Notes: a model not told the origin generated them from the sequence alone. Shown: positions 37,790 through 46,828, numbered from the stretch's first letter. The stretch: DNA of 64,000 nt from JAGVPT01 sp035505655 (GCA_035505655.1 DATJQP010000025.1:40363-104362), one strand, 5' to 3'. Numbers and translations are program-made.

Positions 37790-37957
37790 ATACTTCAGGA
37801 GTAGTGAGAAGTAATCCTTTCGAAGACGTGAGTACGGTGACCTTAGCGCATTATCCCACTGTGCGTGACGGAACAAGGCGTCACTTCGTTGTCTGCCGTA
37901 CGCCAGGCTCCCGCACCGACGATACAAATCGAGTCACTAATCCGCTCAAGAATCTCT

Positions 37958-37986
37958 TTGGATAAATCGGCCGTTTTCTCTATATT
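37958..37986 (+). promoter_or_regulatory. Promoter of the TRAP transporter operon
   Basis: TTTG ending with TTG at 37958-37960, exactly 20 bases, then TATATT at 37981-37986. The ATG follows 13 bases later, leaving a very short leader. Confidence 0.55.
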
Positions 37987-37999
37987 GCGATTCACTCGT

Positions 38000-38869
38000 A
38001 TGAAGAGCGTTCTTACCCCAATCCTCCTTCTCCTTGCGTTTGAAAGCTGGTCCTGCGGCATTCTTCAAACCGTTGCCGTGAAATCGACGACCGGAATTCT
38101 CGATGAAGGGATGAAGGCGGTGTTTGAGGAGTCCGACCTCACGCTTGCGGGGCAGGCGATCGCCTCCGACCTGAAGCTTCTCGAGGCCCTCCACAAATCC
38201 GACCCGGGGAACGACCACCTCCTCGTTATGCTGACGCAGGCGTACGCCGGGTATGCGCTCGGATTCGTGGAGGATCAGGATCCAGAGCGAGCCAAAATGT
38301 TCTATGCCCGGGCCAGAGATTATGGTCTCGAGGTTCTGAGGAAGAACAGGGATTTCGACCGTGCGCTTGGCGAAAGCCCTGAATCGTTCTCGAGGGGAGT
38401 CGACACGTTCTCCGACGAGGACGTGCCGGCCCTTTTCTGGACGGCGAATGCCTGGGCGAGCCTCATCAACCTGAGCATCGGTGACCCCGAAGCAGTGGGG
38501 GATCTCTACAAAGTGAACGCGATGATGGATTTCGTCCTGAAGCACGACGAGAAATTCTTCTACGGAAGCGCGCATCTCTACTTCGGGACGATCCTTGCGA
38601 CGACGCCGAAAGCGCTCGGCGGAAACCCCGGGAAAGCGAAAGAGCATTTCGAACAGTGTCTCTCGATCGGGGAGGGGAAGTTTCTCCTGCCGTACGTCTA
38701 TTACGCGAAGAGTTACGCCGTGCAGGTGCAGGACTCAACGCTCTTCAGGTCGCTGCTGACGAAGGTCGAAGATGCGCCGATCGATATCCTCCCGGAGCAG
38801 CGGCTCGTCAACGCCATCGCGAAGGAGAAGGCGAAAGCGCTTCTCGCGAAGATGCCCGACCTTTTCTGA
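38000..38869 (+). CDS. TRAP transporter TatT component family protein
   Basis: From ATG 38000 the protein has 289 residues. It has an N-terminal hydrophobic signal ending in a Cys (AFESWSC, not a perfect lipobox), followed by helical TPR-like repeats (ARARDYGLEVLRKNRDF, FWTANAWASLINLSIGD, AHLYFGTILATTPKALGG). This is the pattern of TatT, a periplasmic partner of some TRAP transporters that trimerises around the DctP ligand-binding protein. The frame is open upstream, but the promoter position fixes the start. It is the first gene of the TatT-DctP-DctQ-DctM operon. Confidence 0.85.
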   Translation: MKSVLTPILLLLAFESWSCGILQTVAVKSTTGILDEGMKAVFEESDLTLAGQAIASDLKLLEALHKSDPGNDHLLVMLTQAYAGYALGFVEDQDPERAKMFYARARDYGLEVLRKNRDFDRALGESPESFSRGVDTFSDEDVPALFWTANAWASLINLSIGDPEAVGDLYKVNAMMDFVLKHDEKFFYGSAHLYFGTILATTPKALGGNPGKAKEHFEQCLSIGEGKFLLPYVYYAKSYAVQVQDSTLFRSLLTKVEDAPIDILPEQRLVNAIAKEKAKALLAKMPDLF

Positions 38870-38897
38870 TTTTTGATCGCAACCACCAAAGGATGTT

Positions 38898-39899
38898 ATG
38901 ATGCGGAAACTACTTCTTCTCCTCGGCTCCTGTTTCCTCGGCGCGCAGCTGTTCGCACAGGAGTTTACGATAAAATTTGCCACCCTTGCTCCGGAGGGGA
39001 GCACCTGGATCAACGTTATGCGGGAGTACGACCAGGCGATTCGGAAAGAGAGCGGCGGAAGGCTGGGGTTCAAGATCTATCCCGGCGGAGTGGCCGGGGA
39101 TGAAAAGGACGTCATCCGGAAGATCCGTCTGAATCAGTTCCAGAGCGCCGGCATCACCGGCGTCGGGATCGGCGAGATCGCGAAGTCTGCCCGGATCCTC
39201 GATGCCCCCTTCCTCTTCAGGGATCACGCCGAGGTCGATGATGTCCTCAACCAGTACGACGCCGAATTCCGCCAGGAATTCGAAGCGGGGGGCTACGAGC
39301 TCCTCGGGTGGGCGGAGGTCGGATTCGTGTATGTCTTTACGAACACTCCCGTGACGAAGGTGGAGGATATGCGCAACGTGAAGATGTGGGAGTGGGAGGG
39401 GGATCCGGTGGCGGAAGCGACCTTTCAGGCGTTCGGGATCAACCCGATTCCGCTCTCCATTACGGACGTTCTTACGTCGCTCCAGACCGGCCTCGTGAAC
39501 GGGATGTACACCTCACCGCTCGCCGGCGTTTCCCTGCAGTGGTACACCGCGACGAAGTACATGCTCAACCTTCCTCTTACGAACGCCTCGGGAGCCGTCG
39601 TCATCTCGAAACGCGAGTTCGACAAGATGCCTGCGAACCTCCAGGAAATTCTGCTCCGGAACGGAAAGCTCTATATGCGGAAGCTGACCGAGCAGAGCCG
39701 GCGCGACAACGAGAAATCGCTCGACGTCCTCAGGAAAAACAAGATCATCTTCATGAAACCCGACGAGAAGGAGCTCGTGAGGTACGACGAAATCGGGAAG
39801 GCGGCCCGGCGCCTCATGGTGGGCAAACTCTTCTCCGCCGATCTCCTGGCACGCGTGGAAAAATCGGTCGCGGACTTCCGGGCGAAGGCGAAGAAGTGA
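38898..39899 (+). CDS. dctP: TRAP transporter solute-binding protein DctP
   Basis: This 333-residue periplasmic protein captures the substrate, usually an organic acid, for the DctQM permease. It has a signal peptide (LLLLLGSCFLGAQLFAQ), then FTIKFATLAPEGSTWINVMREYDQ, the family start. YVFTNTPVTKVEDMRNVKMW leads to the arginine-bearing region that normally binds the carboxylate, and SITDVLTSLQTGLVNGMYTSP is conserved. Either of two adjacent ATGs can start it. The stop overlaps the dctQ GTG (GTGA). Confidence 0.93.
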   Translation: MMRKLLLLLGSCFLGAQLFAQEFTIKFATLAPEGSTWINVMREYDQAIRKESGGRLGFKIYPGGVAGDEKDVIRKIRLNQFQSAGITGVGIGEIAKSARILDAPFLFRDHAEVDDVLNQYDAEFRQEFEAGGYELLGWAEVGFVYVFTNTPVTKVEDMRNVKMWEWEGDPVAEATFQAFGINPIPLSITDVLTSLQTGLVNGMYTSPLAGVSLQWYTATKYMLNLPLTNASGAVVISKREFDKMPANLQEILLRNGKLYMRKLTEQSRRDNEKSLDVLRKNKIIFMKPDEKELVRYDEIGKAARRLMVGKLFSADLLARVEKSVADFRAKAKK

Positions 39900-40405
39900 A
39901 GGTCCTCTCCTTCATCGACCGCTGGCTGGCCCGTATTACCGGGTGGCTCATCGTCCTCCTTCTCTCGGTGATGATCCTCATGGCCTTCGGCCAGGTCGTC
40001 CTGAGAAATTTCTTCCATACGAGCATTGAATGGGGGGATGTCTTCCTTCGTCATCTCGTGCTCTGGATCGGTTTCCTCGGCGCCATTATCGCCACCGGAG
40101 AAGGGCGCCATCTGAAGATCGAGTTCATCAACAAACTTACAACGGAGCGGTACCGGAAGGTCATCTACATCCTCACGAACCTCTTCGCCGCGGTCGTCTG
40201 CTATTTTCTCATGATCGCGGCGGTCAGCTTCGTGAAGTCGGAAGCCGACGCGGGGGACATCCTCATCCTCAACCTGCCGACCACCTATTTCGTCGTTATC
40301 ATCCCGATCGGCTACGCCGTCGTCGCATTTCGTTTCGTCGTCCGGTCGCTGACGTGGATTGCGGAGCTCGTCCGGGGGGATTGGCATCTGAAGGAGCTTC
40401 ACTGA
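39896..40405 (+). CDS. dctQ: TRAP transporter small permease DctQ
   Basis: This 169-residue inner-membrane protein has four hydrophobic segments, with the characteristic VVLRNFFHTSIEWGDVFLRH after TM1 and GEGRHLKIEFINKL after TM2. The GTG start overlaps the dctP stop. The stop overlaps the dctM ATG by one base, so all three proteins are translationally coupled. Confidence 0.92.
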   Translation: MKVLSFIDRWLARITGWLIVLLLSVMILMAFGQVVLRNFFHTSIEWGDVFLRHLVLWIGFLGAIIATGEGRHLKIEFINKLTTERYRKVIYILTNLFAAVVCYFLMIAAVSFVKSEADAGDILILNLPTTYFVVIIPIGYAVVAFRFVVRSLTWIAELVRGDWHLKELH

Positions 40406-41667
40406 TGCCCGTCCTCTACATCGTCATCCTCCTCGTGGCGTTCGTCCTCCTCGGCGCTCCCCTGTTTACGATCATCGGAACGATCTCACTTCTCGGCTTC
40501 TCCTCCCAGGGAATCGACACTGCCGCCATTATCGTGGAGATGTACCGTCTCGCAAGCCAGCCGGTCCTCCTTGCGATACCGCTCTTCACGGTATCGGGCT
40601 ATTTCCTGGCGGAGAGCAAGGCTCCCCAGCGTCTTGTCGCGCTCGCGCAGGCTCTCGTCGGGTGGATGCCGGGAGGCCTTGCGATCGTCGTCCTCGTGAG
40701 TTGCGCGGTTTTCACCGCCTTCACGGGGGGGTCGGGAATCACGATTGTTGCACTCGGGGGGCTTGTCTTCCCGATCCTCATGGCCGAACACTACGACGAG
40801 AAATTCGTCCTCGGCCTTGTCACGACCTCCGGAAGTCTCGGACTGCTTTTCCCGCCGAGCCTTCCGATCATCCTTTACGGCACCGTTGCGGAGGTCTCCA
40901 TCGACTCGCTCTTCAGGGCCGGGATCGTGCCGGGGATTGTGCTGGTCGTGGTGCTCGCAATCTACAGCATCCGGCAGGGGGTGGCATCGAAAATCGGCCG
41001 CCATCCATTTGACGCGAAGAAACTTTGGATCGCCTTCAAAAACGTCGCGTGGGAGATTCCGCTCCCCTTCTTTATCATCGGAGGCATCTACGGCGGCTAT
41101 TTCACCGCCACCGAAGCGGCGGCCGTGACGGCGTTCTACGTCTTCATCGTGGAGGTCTTCATCTACAAGGACCTCAAGCTGACGACGGACGTGCCGCGGG
41201 TCATGAAGGAGAGCATGGTCCTTGTCGGCGCGATCCTGATGATCCTTGCCACGGCGATGGGACTGACGAGCTACCTCATCGACCAGCAGATTCCTCAGCA
41301 ACTCTTTGAGCTCATAAGGCAGGTCGTGGAGAGCAAGACGCTCTTCCTCGTGATCCTGAATTTCTTCCTTCTTATCATCGGGATGATGATGGAGATCTTT
41401 TCCGCAATCGTCGTCGTCCCTCTCATCGTTCCTATCGCGAAACAGTACGGCGTCGATCCGATCCATCTCGGGATCATCTTTCTTGCCAACCTTGAAATCG
41501 CCTACCTTATGCCTCCCGTGGGGATGAACCTCTTCATGTCCAGCTTCAGGTTCAGAAAGAGCATCGGACAGGTCGCGGTGGCGACTCTCCCCTTCATCCT
41601 TGTCCTTCTCGTCGGCCTCCTCATCATCACCTACGTGCCGCAGTTGAGCCTCTGGCTCGTGAAGTAG
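40405..41667 (+). CDS. dctM: TRAP transporter large permease DctM
   Basis: This 420-residue protein has about 12 hydrophobic segments and forms the sodium-dependent transport channel. Conserved segments include IPLFTVSGYFLAES, FTAFTGGSGITIVALGGLVFP, TSGSLGLLFPPSLPIILYGT and AYLMPPVGMNLFM. It completes a DctPQM system with TatT. The substrate is not identifiable from the sequence. Confidence 0.95.
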   Translation: MPVLYIVILLVAFVLLGAPLFTIIGTISLLGFSSQGIDTAAIIVEMYRLASQPVLLAIPLFTVSGYFLAESKAPQRLVALAQALVGWMPGGLAIVVLVSCAVFTAFTGGSGITIVALGGLVFPILMAEHYDEKFVLGLVTTSGSLGLLFPPSLPIILYGTVAEVSIDSLFRAGIVPGIVLVVVLAIYSIRQGVASKIGRHPFDAKKLWIAFKNVAWEIPLPFFIIGGIYGGYFTATEAAAVTAFYVFIVEVFIYKDLKLTTDVPRVMKESMVLVGAILMILATAMGLTSYLIDQQIPQQLFELIRQVVESKTLFLVILNFFLLIIGMMMEIFSAIVVVPLIVPIAKQYGVDPIHLGIIFLANLEIAYLMPPVGMNLFMSSFRFRKSIGQVAVATLPFILVLLVGLLIITYVPQLSLWLVK

Positions 41668-41844
41668 GAATGCCGCGGACTTCGCGCGACGTTTCCATAC
41701 TCCTCTTTGTCGGATATTCGTCTGAAAGGATGGACGGCAGGTGACTGTGCGGTGAAATACGGGAGCGGGATCTTCCCCTGACCCTCTCGATGGGTCTGAT
41801 CTCCCGATCGGGCGGGATCGGCGATGCCACCAATGCGCTTCCGG

Positions 41845-42156
41845 TCAGCGGTCCGCCAGATCTTCCGGCGGAAAGCTGACAGGAAGGAACGATCGGGGGT
41901 TCTTGAGAAATTCCTTCCAGACCCGGCAAACCTCTTCGACCGATTTCAGGCTGTCGACGGTGTGCGCGAGCATCGATTCTTCCACCGTGGGGTGAGCCGC
42001 GTCGAAGATCAGCAGGTGCTCTCCCGGTCCGTTCGTTCCAACGGTGACCTTAAAAGGAATTTCATTGATTTTGAACGAGTAGTTTTGCATGACCCCCGGG
42101 GTCTTCGGGACGAGCCTTGAGAATTCCTCGGGGCTTGGTGCATCGTGATAGCACAT
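41845..42156 (-). CDS. Hypothetical protein (103 aa)
   Basis: Unrecognised. From ATG 42156 the product has 103 residues and no signal peptide or membrane segment. It contains FKINEIPFKVTVGTNGPGEH and LLIFDAAHPTVEESMLAH, a plausible small soluble fold. The longer version from 42216 would begin inside the promoter candidate. No ribosome-binding site is visible, as for several other genes here. A gene is likely but not certain. Confidence 0.5.
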   Translation of the reverse strand: MCYHDAPSPEEFSRLVPKTPGVMQNYSFKINEIPFKVTVGTNGPGEHLLIFDAAHPTVEESMLAHTVDSLKSVEEVCRVWKEFLKNPRSFLPVSFPPEDLADR

Positions 42157-42213
42157 CGTGTCTGAGAGGGGTTGGATGTGAAGGGAGGCCCCCAAAAACG
42201 GCCCCATTTGAGC

Positions 42214-42244
42214 CAAAGTAAAAAAAATTACGAATAACTGTCAA
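42214..42244 (-). promoter_or_regulatory. Promoter candidate for the 103-aa gene
   Basis: On the minus strand, TTG at 42244-42242, 21 bases, then TACTTTG at 42220-42214, an exact match to the Bacteroidota -7 consensus TAnnTTTG. Confidence 0.4.
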
Positions 42245-42745
42245 TTCGTAGAACTGCATAAGTACTGATACGTACGAGGCATCCCCGATACAGATGAACT
42301 GCAGCCGGGGTTCTGCGTGGCCGACTTCCGACGAGGGATCGTCACCGAGGTTCGCACTCCTCTTCGCAAACTGAGCGTTAATCGCGAACAGGTGTGGCGC
42401 CGACCGGATCACATACATGAGGTCTACGGAGTACGAATACGCGGGTTGCACAATCGGCGGCGCCTTGCGGAAGGTTTCTCGTCGATCGCGGTTGACATCG
42501 CAGGAAAATGTCAAAGGTGTTGGATGGTAGGATAGATTTTCGCCCTTTCTTTTGCGTCGGTCTCGGTTCTGCAAATCATCGTCAGCATTGCCACTCGGTC
42601 GAGGGGATCACTTCGTGAACGCCTTCGGCATAGGGCGTGGGTGACGAGACGCCATCGCGAACCGGTCTTCCGGCCGCTTCGCACCATGACCTGGAGTATG
42701 GGGAAACCCACTCTATTCCAGTTACGTCGCGCCCTCTCTTCATCT

Positions 42746-42778
42746 TTACTGTCTCCCGTATTCTGTATTCTGTCTCCT
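42746..42778 (+). repeat. Pyrimidine-rich repeat, copy 1
   Basis: A 33-base C/T/G-rich tract with core TTCTGTATTCTGT. It matches 47453-47485 at 28 of 33 positions. Each copy lies about 100 bases before a start codon (radA here, carA there). Confidence 0.5.
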
Positions 42779-42813
42779 CCTCCGGTTGTCTCCTCCTCTG
42801 GTCGGGGTTTATC

Positions 42814-42842
42814 TTGAATCTCGCCCGCCAATGCTCTATATT
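42814..42842 (+). promoter_or_regulatory. Promoter of radA
   Basis: TTG at 42814-42816, exactly 20 bases, then TATATT at 42837-42842. Only six bases separate it from the ATG, so the transcript is probably leaderless. Confidence 0.6.
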
Positions 42843-42848
42843 CCTCCC

Positions 42849-44207
42849 ATGTCGAAGGTCATGACGAAATACGTTTGCCAGTCGTGCGGATACGTCTCGC
42901 CCCGTTGGACCGGCAAGTGTCCGAACTGCAACGAGTGGAACACCTTCGTCGAGGAAGCCCCGACTCCCGCAAAAGTTGCCCGGAAATCTGGCGGCCTCGC
43001 CTCAAAGCTCGATCCGGTGCCGCTTGACAAGGTGAACGGGCACGAGGATGTCCGCATCAGGACGGGGATAGCCGAGTTCGACCGGGTTCTCGGAGGGGGG
43101 ATCGTCGGCGGCTCGGTGGTTCTCCTGGGAGGCGATCCAGGCATCGGCAAGTCGACCCTCATGATGCAGGTAGCGCTGAACCTGAAAGGAAAAGTCGTTC
43201 TCTATGTGACCGGCGAGGAATCGCTGAAGCAGATCCGGCTGAGGGCCGAGCGCCTCGGATCGCAGTCGGGATCCGTACTCCTCCTGCCCGAGACGAACCT
43301 CGAGCTGATCGCCGACGTCATCGAGCGGGGTGAACCGGACCTGGTGGTCGTCGACTCCATCCAGACGATGTTCCGTCCCGACCTCGAGAGCTCGCCGGGA
43401 AGCGTCGGGCAGGTGCGCGAAGCGACCGCCCTGCTCACCCGGATCGCAAAGTCGAAAGGATCTCCTCTCGTCCTCATCGGCCATGTAACGAAGGAAGGGC
43501 TTCTGGCCGGCCCCCGGGTGATCGAACACATGGTCGATACGGTCCTTCAGTTCGAAGGAGAGCGCCACTACGCATACCGGATCCTCCGGGCGACAAAGAA
43601 CAGGTTCGGTTCGACGAATGAGATCGGCATTTTCGAGATGCACGATGACGGGATGCACGAGGTCAAGAATCCGTCGGAAGTTTTTCTTTCGGAAAGGACC
43701 TACGGCGCATCGGGTGCGACCGTTGTTGCGACGCTCGAGGGGAGCAGGCCCCTCCTGATCGAAGTGCAGGCGCTCGTGACGGCCACCAACTACGGACTGC
43801 CGCAGCGCACCGCCACCGGCTTTGACCTCCGGAGGCTTCAGATGCTCCTTGCGGTGCTCGAAAAGAGGGGAGGTCTCAACCTCGGCACGCAGGACGTCTT
43901 CGTCAATGTGGCGGGGGGAATCCGCATCGAAGAACCCGCAGCGGACCTGGGGGTTGCCTCTTCGATCGTCTCATCGTTACGGGACGTCCCGGTCGATTCG
44001 CAGGCGGTCGCCATCGGCGAGGTCGGGCTTGGAGGGGAAGTCCGGACGATTTCCCACAGCGAAAAGAGGACGCAGGAAGCGGCGAAGCTGGGTTTCAAAA
44101 GAATCATCGTCCCGAAGAATAATCTCAAACATCTCAAGAACGTAAACGGGATCGAGGTTGTTGGGGTGGATTCGGTCTCGCAGGCGGTGAAGGAGCTTGT
44201 AGGATAA
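42849..44207 (+). CDS. radA: DNA repair/recombination protein RadA (Sms)
   Basis: RadA is a RecA-like branch-migration helicase. The 452-residue protein has an N-terminal zinc finger (Cys10, Cys13, Cys24, Cys27), a RecA-like ATPase with Walker A GGDPGIGKST (around residues 95-103), the RadA-specific KNRFG motif (KNRFGSTNEIG), and a C-terminal Lon-protease-like domain (DVFVNVAGGIRIEEPAADL). The ATG lies six bases after the promoter -7 element; the upstream extension of the frame would not be transcribed. Confidence 0.97.
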   Translation: MSKVMTKYVCQSCGYVSPRWTGKCPNCNEWNTFVEEAPTPAKVARKSGGLASKLDPVPLDKVNGHEDVRIRTGIAEFDRVLGGGIVGGSVVLLGGDPGIGKSTLMMQVALNLKGKVVLYVTGEESLKQIRLRAERLGSQSGSVLLLPETNLELIADVIERGEPDLVVVDSIQTMFRPDLESSPGSVGQVREATALLTRIAKSKGSPLVLIGHVTKEGLLAGPRVIEHMVDTVLQFEGERHYAYRILRATKNRFGSTNEIGIFEMHDDGMHEVKNPSEVFLSERTYGASGATVVATLEGSRPLLIEVQALVTATNYGLPQRTATGFDLRRLQMLLAVLEKRGGLNLGTQDVFVNVAGGIRIEEPAADLGVASSIVSSLRDVPVDSQAVAIGEVGLGGEVRTISHSEKRTQEAAKLGFKRIIVPKNNLKHLKNVNGIEVVGVDSVSQAVKELVG

Positions 44208-44272
44208 AGACCAAGAGGAAAAATCCGGCATCAACGAGACGGTCCCGGCCCGAAGAACGACGGGACTTTTTC

Positions 44273-44725
44273 ATGAAAGAGGCGATCGAGCTCTCAAAGA
44301 CGAACATCCGAAAGGGTCGTGGGGGGCCCTTTGGTGCCGTGATCGTGAAGGATGGAAAGGTCATCGCGCGGGGGACAAACCTTGTCACCTCGGCAAACGA
44401 TCCGACCGCGCATGCCGAAGTTGTCGCAATACGCAAAGCATGTCACGCATTGGGAACTTTTCAGCTTACAGGGTGCACGCTTTACACAAGTTGCGAGCCG
44501 TGTCCGATGTGTCTCGGGGCAATCTACTGGGCTCGCCCTGACAGGATCTATTACGCCAACACGCATCTCGATGCGGCGAAGATCGGCTTCGACGACCATC
44601 TGATCTACACGGAGATCGGGCTTCCCATCGGGGAGCGAAAGATTCCGATGATCCGTATCAAAGATGCCGATGCCATGATCGCTTTTGACGAATGGAAAAC
44701 AATGCAGCGGAAAATACACTATTGA
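44273..44725 (+). CDS. guaD: Guanine deaminase, cytidine-deaminase-like family
   Basis: It hydrolyses guanine to xanthine and ammonia in purine salvage. The 150-residue zinc enzyme has GGPFGAVIVKDGKVIARGTN, the HAE motif with His47 and Glu49 (DPTAHAEVVAIRKAC) and PCPMC with Cys77 and Cys80. It closely follows the B. subtilis GuaD type, including LYTSCEPCPMCLGAIYWARP and AKIGFDDHLIYTEI. The visible start is about six residues shorter than B. subtilis GuaD. A related nucleoside deaminase activity is the main alternative. Confidence 0.88.
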   Translation: MKEAIELSKTNIRKGRGGPFGAVIVKDGKVIARGTNLVTSANDPTAHAEVVAIRKACHALGTFQLTGCTLYTSCEPCPMCLGAIYWARPDRIYYANTHLDAAKIGFDDHLIYTEIGLPIGERKIPMIRIKDADAMIAFDEWKTMQRKIHY

Positions 44726-44776
44726 CGGCCGGACGACGGGGCGGAACCCGGCCGACACCTCAACACAGTACACATC

Positions 44777-45373
44777 ATGGACATTCTCATCGCGACAAAC
44801 AACAGACACAAAGCGGACGAGATTTCGCGGCTTCTCTCTCCCGACGAATTTACAGTGAAGATCCTCGCCGATTTCCCCAACATCCCCAAGACGGTGGAGG
44901 ACGAGCCGACCCTGGAAGGCAACGCCCTCAAGAAGGCAACGGAGGCGTTTGCGGCGACCGGCCTGTTGACCCTCGCGGATGACACGGGGTTGGAATGCTA
45001 TTACCTCGAACTTCAGCCGGGAGTTTACTCTGCCCGTTATGCCGGCGAGGAGGCGACGTACGCGGACAACAACGCGAAACTCCTCCAGGCGCTGAAAGGT
45101 GTTCCCGCTCGTCGCAGGAATGCCCGCTTCCGCACCGTCATGGCGATTGTGGGAAAAGGAATCCGGAAGACCGTTGAGGGGAGGGTGGAGGGGACGATCC
45201 TGGAATCGCCCCGTGGAACAGGCGGATTCGGCTACGATCCTCTTTTTGTGCCGCGCGGGATGCGCAAGACCTACGCCGAGCTCCCGGTAGAGGAAAAAAA
45301 CAGGCTCAGCCATCGGGCGCTTGCCGTTGCCCGTGCGATCGAGGTGTTGCGTGAGTTGCGGAAAACCGGATAG
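44777..45373 (+). CDS. rdgB: Non-canonical purine NTP pyrophosphatase (RdgB/HAM1)
   Basis: It hydrolyses dITP, ITP and XTP to monophosphates, keeping deaminated purines out of DNA. The 198-residue protein has the N-terminal LIATNNRHKADEISRLL, LADDTGLECYYLELQPGVYS, GTGGFGYDPLFVP and LPVEEKNRLSHRALA. It is 51 bases after guaD, making a small purine-handling unit. Its stop is 14 bases from the convergent gene's stop. Confidence 0.96.
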   Translation: MDILIATNNRHKADEISRLLSPDEFTVKILADFPNIPKTVEDEPTLEGNALKKATEAFAATGLLTLADDTGLECYYLELQPGVYSARYAGEEATYADNNAKLLQALKGVPARRRNARFRTVMAIVGKGIRKTVEGRVEGTILESPRGTGGFGYDPLFVPRGMRKTYAELPVEEKNRLSHRALAVARAIEVLRELRKTG

Positions 45374-45387
45374 CCGGAAACCGGGTT

Positions 45388-45855
45388 TCAGTTTCCCCCG
45401 GTGAGGCTCTCCTCCTCGTCTTCCGTCCAGCTGATGATCGAATCGCGTTCGGCGGGGGAGAGTCTGGCCGCGGGATGCATCATAAGGTATTTCGGAATGG
45501 GCATTTCATTCTTCGTCAGCTGCTCGTAGATCTGTCCAAGCTTCAGGACCCGTTTACTCTTCGGATACGATCCCCACTCGGAAAAATTGAGATGGCTACG
45601 TCCCTGCCGGACGTCGTCGGCCACCAGCCACGACACAGGCGCGATCTGACTGTACCACGGCCAGACCGTCTCGTTCGAGTGACAATCGAAGCAGGAGGCC
45701 CGGAGCGTGGCAGCAACCTGAGGCTTGATTCCTGATTGGACCGTAACCGACATGGACGGGTCGACGGAGGGATTCTCCTTATCGGGGCGGACGAATTGGA
45801 TGGCGAGGAACGCGACGATGAGCGCGCTGGCCGCCCACAAAAGAAACTTCTTCAC
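45388..45855 (-). CDS. Haem-binding domain protein (single CxxCH), membrane-anchored
   Basis: This 155-residue protein has an N-terminal membrane anchor (LLWAASALIVAFLAIQFV) and one c-type haem motif, CFDCHSNETVWPWYSQIAPVS, typical of the bacterial haem-binding (Haem_bd) family, followed by NEMPIPKYLMMHPAARLSPAE with candidate Met axial ligands. It faces the periplasm. It is the last gene of a minus-strand group behind the thioesterase. Confidence 0.85.
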   Translation of the reverse strand: MKKFLLWAASALIVAFLAIQFVRPDKENPSVDPSMSVTVQSGIKPQVAATLRASCFDCHSNETVWPWYSQIAPVSWLVADDVRQGRSHLNFSEWGSYPKSKRVLKLGQIYEQLTKNEMPIPKYLMMHPAARLSPAERDSIISWTEDEEESLTGGN

Positions 45856-46308
45856 TTAACCTCCGAGGTTCATTGATGCCGATGCCTTCTTCCGATGCTC
45901 GAAATGGCGTCTGAATTCTTCGGGGAACGGGACAGGCCTTCCGCCCTGGAGGCGGACGAAAAGCCCGGTCTGGACCGCCGAGGCGACGATCGTTTCATTA
46001 ACACTGAATTCGGCCGAGAGAATTCCCTTGACGCTCTCCATACTGCTCCCCCACATGACCCCCTTGACGGTGTCGAAGAGCCGCACGGCCTTACGGTAGT
46101 CGATCGATGTGTGGATCACAACGGGGGCGATCCCCTTTTCCATCAGTGTGGCAAGGGGGAGATAGGCGTCGAGGATTGCCATGCGCAAATCTTCGAGCCA
46201 TCGGATATAGACGATATTGCTCACGTGTCCGGCGAAGTCGATGTCGTAGGTCTTCGGACGAAAGATTTGCTCGACATAGAGGGGCTCAAGGCTACGGTCT
46301 TCCATCAT
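45856..46308 (-). CDS. Acyl-CoA thioesterase-like hotdog protein
   Basis: This 150-residue protein has the 4-hydroxybenzoyl-CoA thioesterase-like signature YDIDFAGHVSNIVYIRWLED, whose Asp is the usual catalytic residue. It belongs to the YbgC/FadM hotdog group and probably hydrolyses acyl-CoA thioesters; the substrate is unknown. It overlaps the macrodomain gene upstream by 17 bases and is directly followed by the haem-binding protein. Confidence 0.85.
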   Translation of the reverse strand: MMEDRSLEPLYVEQIFRPKTYDIDFAGHVSNIVYIRWLEDLRMAILDAYLPLATLMEKGIAPVVIHTSIDYRKAVRLFDTVKGVMWGSSMESVKGILSAEFSVNETIVASAVQTGLFVRLQGGRPVPFPEEFRRHFEHRKKASASMNLGG

Positions 46309-46822
46309 TCAATTCCTCCAGCAAACGAGAATAGGTGAGAAAATCGCGGTGCGAAAAACAGACCATCGTCACGCTCCTGGGATACTCTTCTTCCGTGAGA
46401 AACTGCGCGATACTCTTCATCGCAATACCGGCCGCCCGGTCGACGGGGAAGCCGTATGCACCGGTGCTGATCGAGGGGAATGCAACGCTCTCAAGTTTTC
46501 TTTTGGCAGCAAGAGCAAGGCTTGAACGGTAACACGAGGCGAGGAGATCGTCTTCACCATGGCTTCCCCCGTGCCAGACCGGACCGACGGTGTGGATGAC
46601 CCACCGGGCGGGGAGCTTGTATCCTTTTGTGATGCGGGCTTCGCCGGTGGGACAGCCCCCGAGGGTGCGGCACTCCTCGAGCAATCCGGGTCCGGCCGCG
46701 CTGTGAATCGCGCCGTCGACACCGCCTCCTCCCAGAAGGGAACTGTTCGCGGCGTTGACGATTGCGTCAACCTTCTGCCGGACGATGTCCCCCTCAAGCA
46801 CCACGATCCGGCCGGCTGTCAT
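46292..46822 (-). CDS. Macrodomain protein (O-acetyl-ADP-ribose deacetylase type)
   Basis: This 176-residue single macrodomain has IVNAANSSLLGGGGVDGAIHSAAG, the conserved ADP-ribose-binding segment, and AFPSISTGAYGFPVDRAA in the second binding loop. It is closest to the YmdB type, which deacetylates O-acetyl-ADP-ribose or removes ADP-ribose from proteins. No sirtuin or ADP-ribosyltransferase is adjacent. Confidence 0.92.
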   Translation of the reverse strand: MTAGRIVVLEGDIVRQKVDAIVNAANSSLLGGGGVDGAIHSAAGPGLLEECRTLGGCPTGEARITKGYKLPARWVIHTVGPVWHGGSHGEDDLLASCYRSSLALAAKRKLESVAFPSISTGAYGFPVDRAAGIAMKSIAQFLTEEEYPRSVTMVCFSHRDFLTYSRLLEELNDGRP

Positions 46823-46828
46823 GACGAA

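Larger units (their letters stand above)
37243..37999. other. Gene-free stretch between the two-component and TRAP operons
   Basis: About 757 bases without a convincing gene. The overlapping frames have no recognisable protein features. The stretch holds a promoter on each side (37275-37304 minus, 37958-37986 plus) and an inverted-repeat element at 37431-37789. Confidence 0.7.
42157..42848. other. Gene-poor intergenic region upstream of radA
   Basis: About 690 bases. Overlapping frames exist on both strands, but none has a recognisable fold, signal or translation start. It contains a minus-strand promoter candidate (42214-42244), a pyrimidine-rich tract (42746-42778) that recurs upstream of carA, and the radA promoter (42814-42842). 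Confidence 0.6.

Noticed and set aside
37337..37927. A 196-codon minus-strand frame in the intergenic region
   Set aside because: Its TFFPRKKVTKE segment is just the translation of the palindromic repeat; such frames are frequently mis-annotated where this repeat occurs.
42062..42574. A 170-codon minus-strand frame upstream of radA
   Set aside because: No coherent hydrophobic pattern, no translation start, and partial overlap with a more plausible small gene in another frame.
45371..45400. Possible terminator between rdgB and the convergent haem-protein gene
   Set aside because: CCGG and GAAAC repeats could pair in several ways, but none gives a stable stem followed by a T run.
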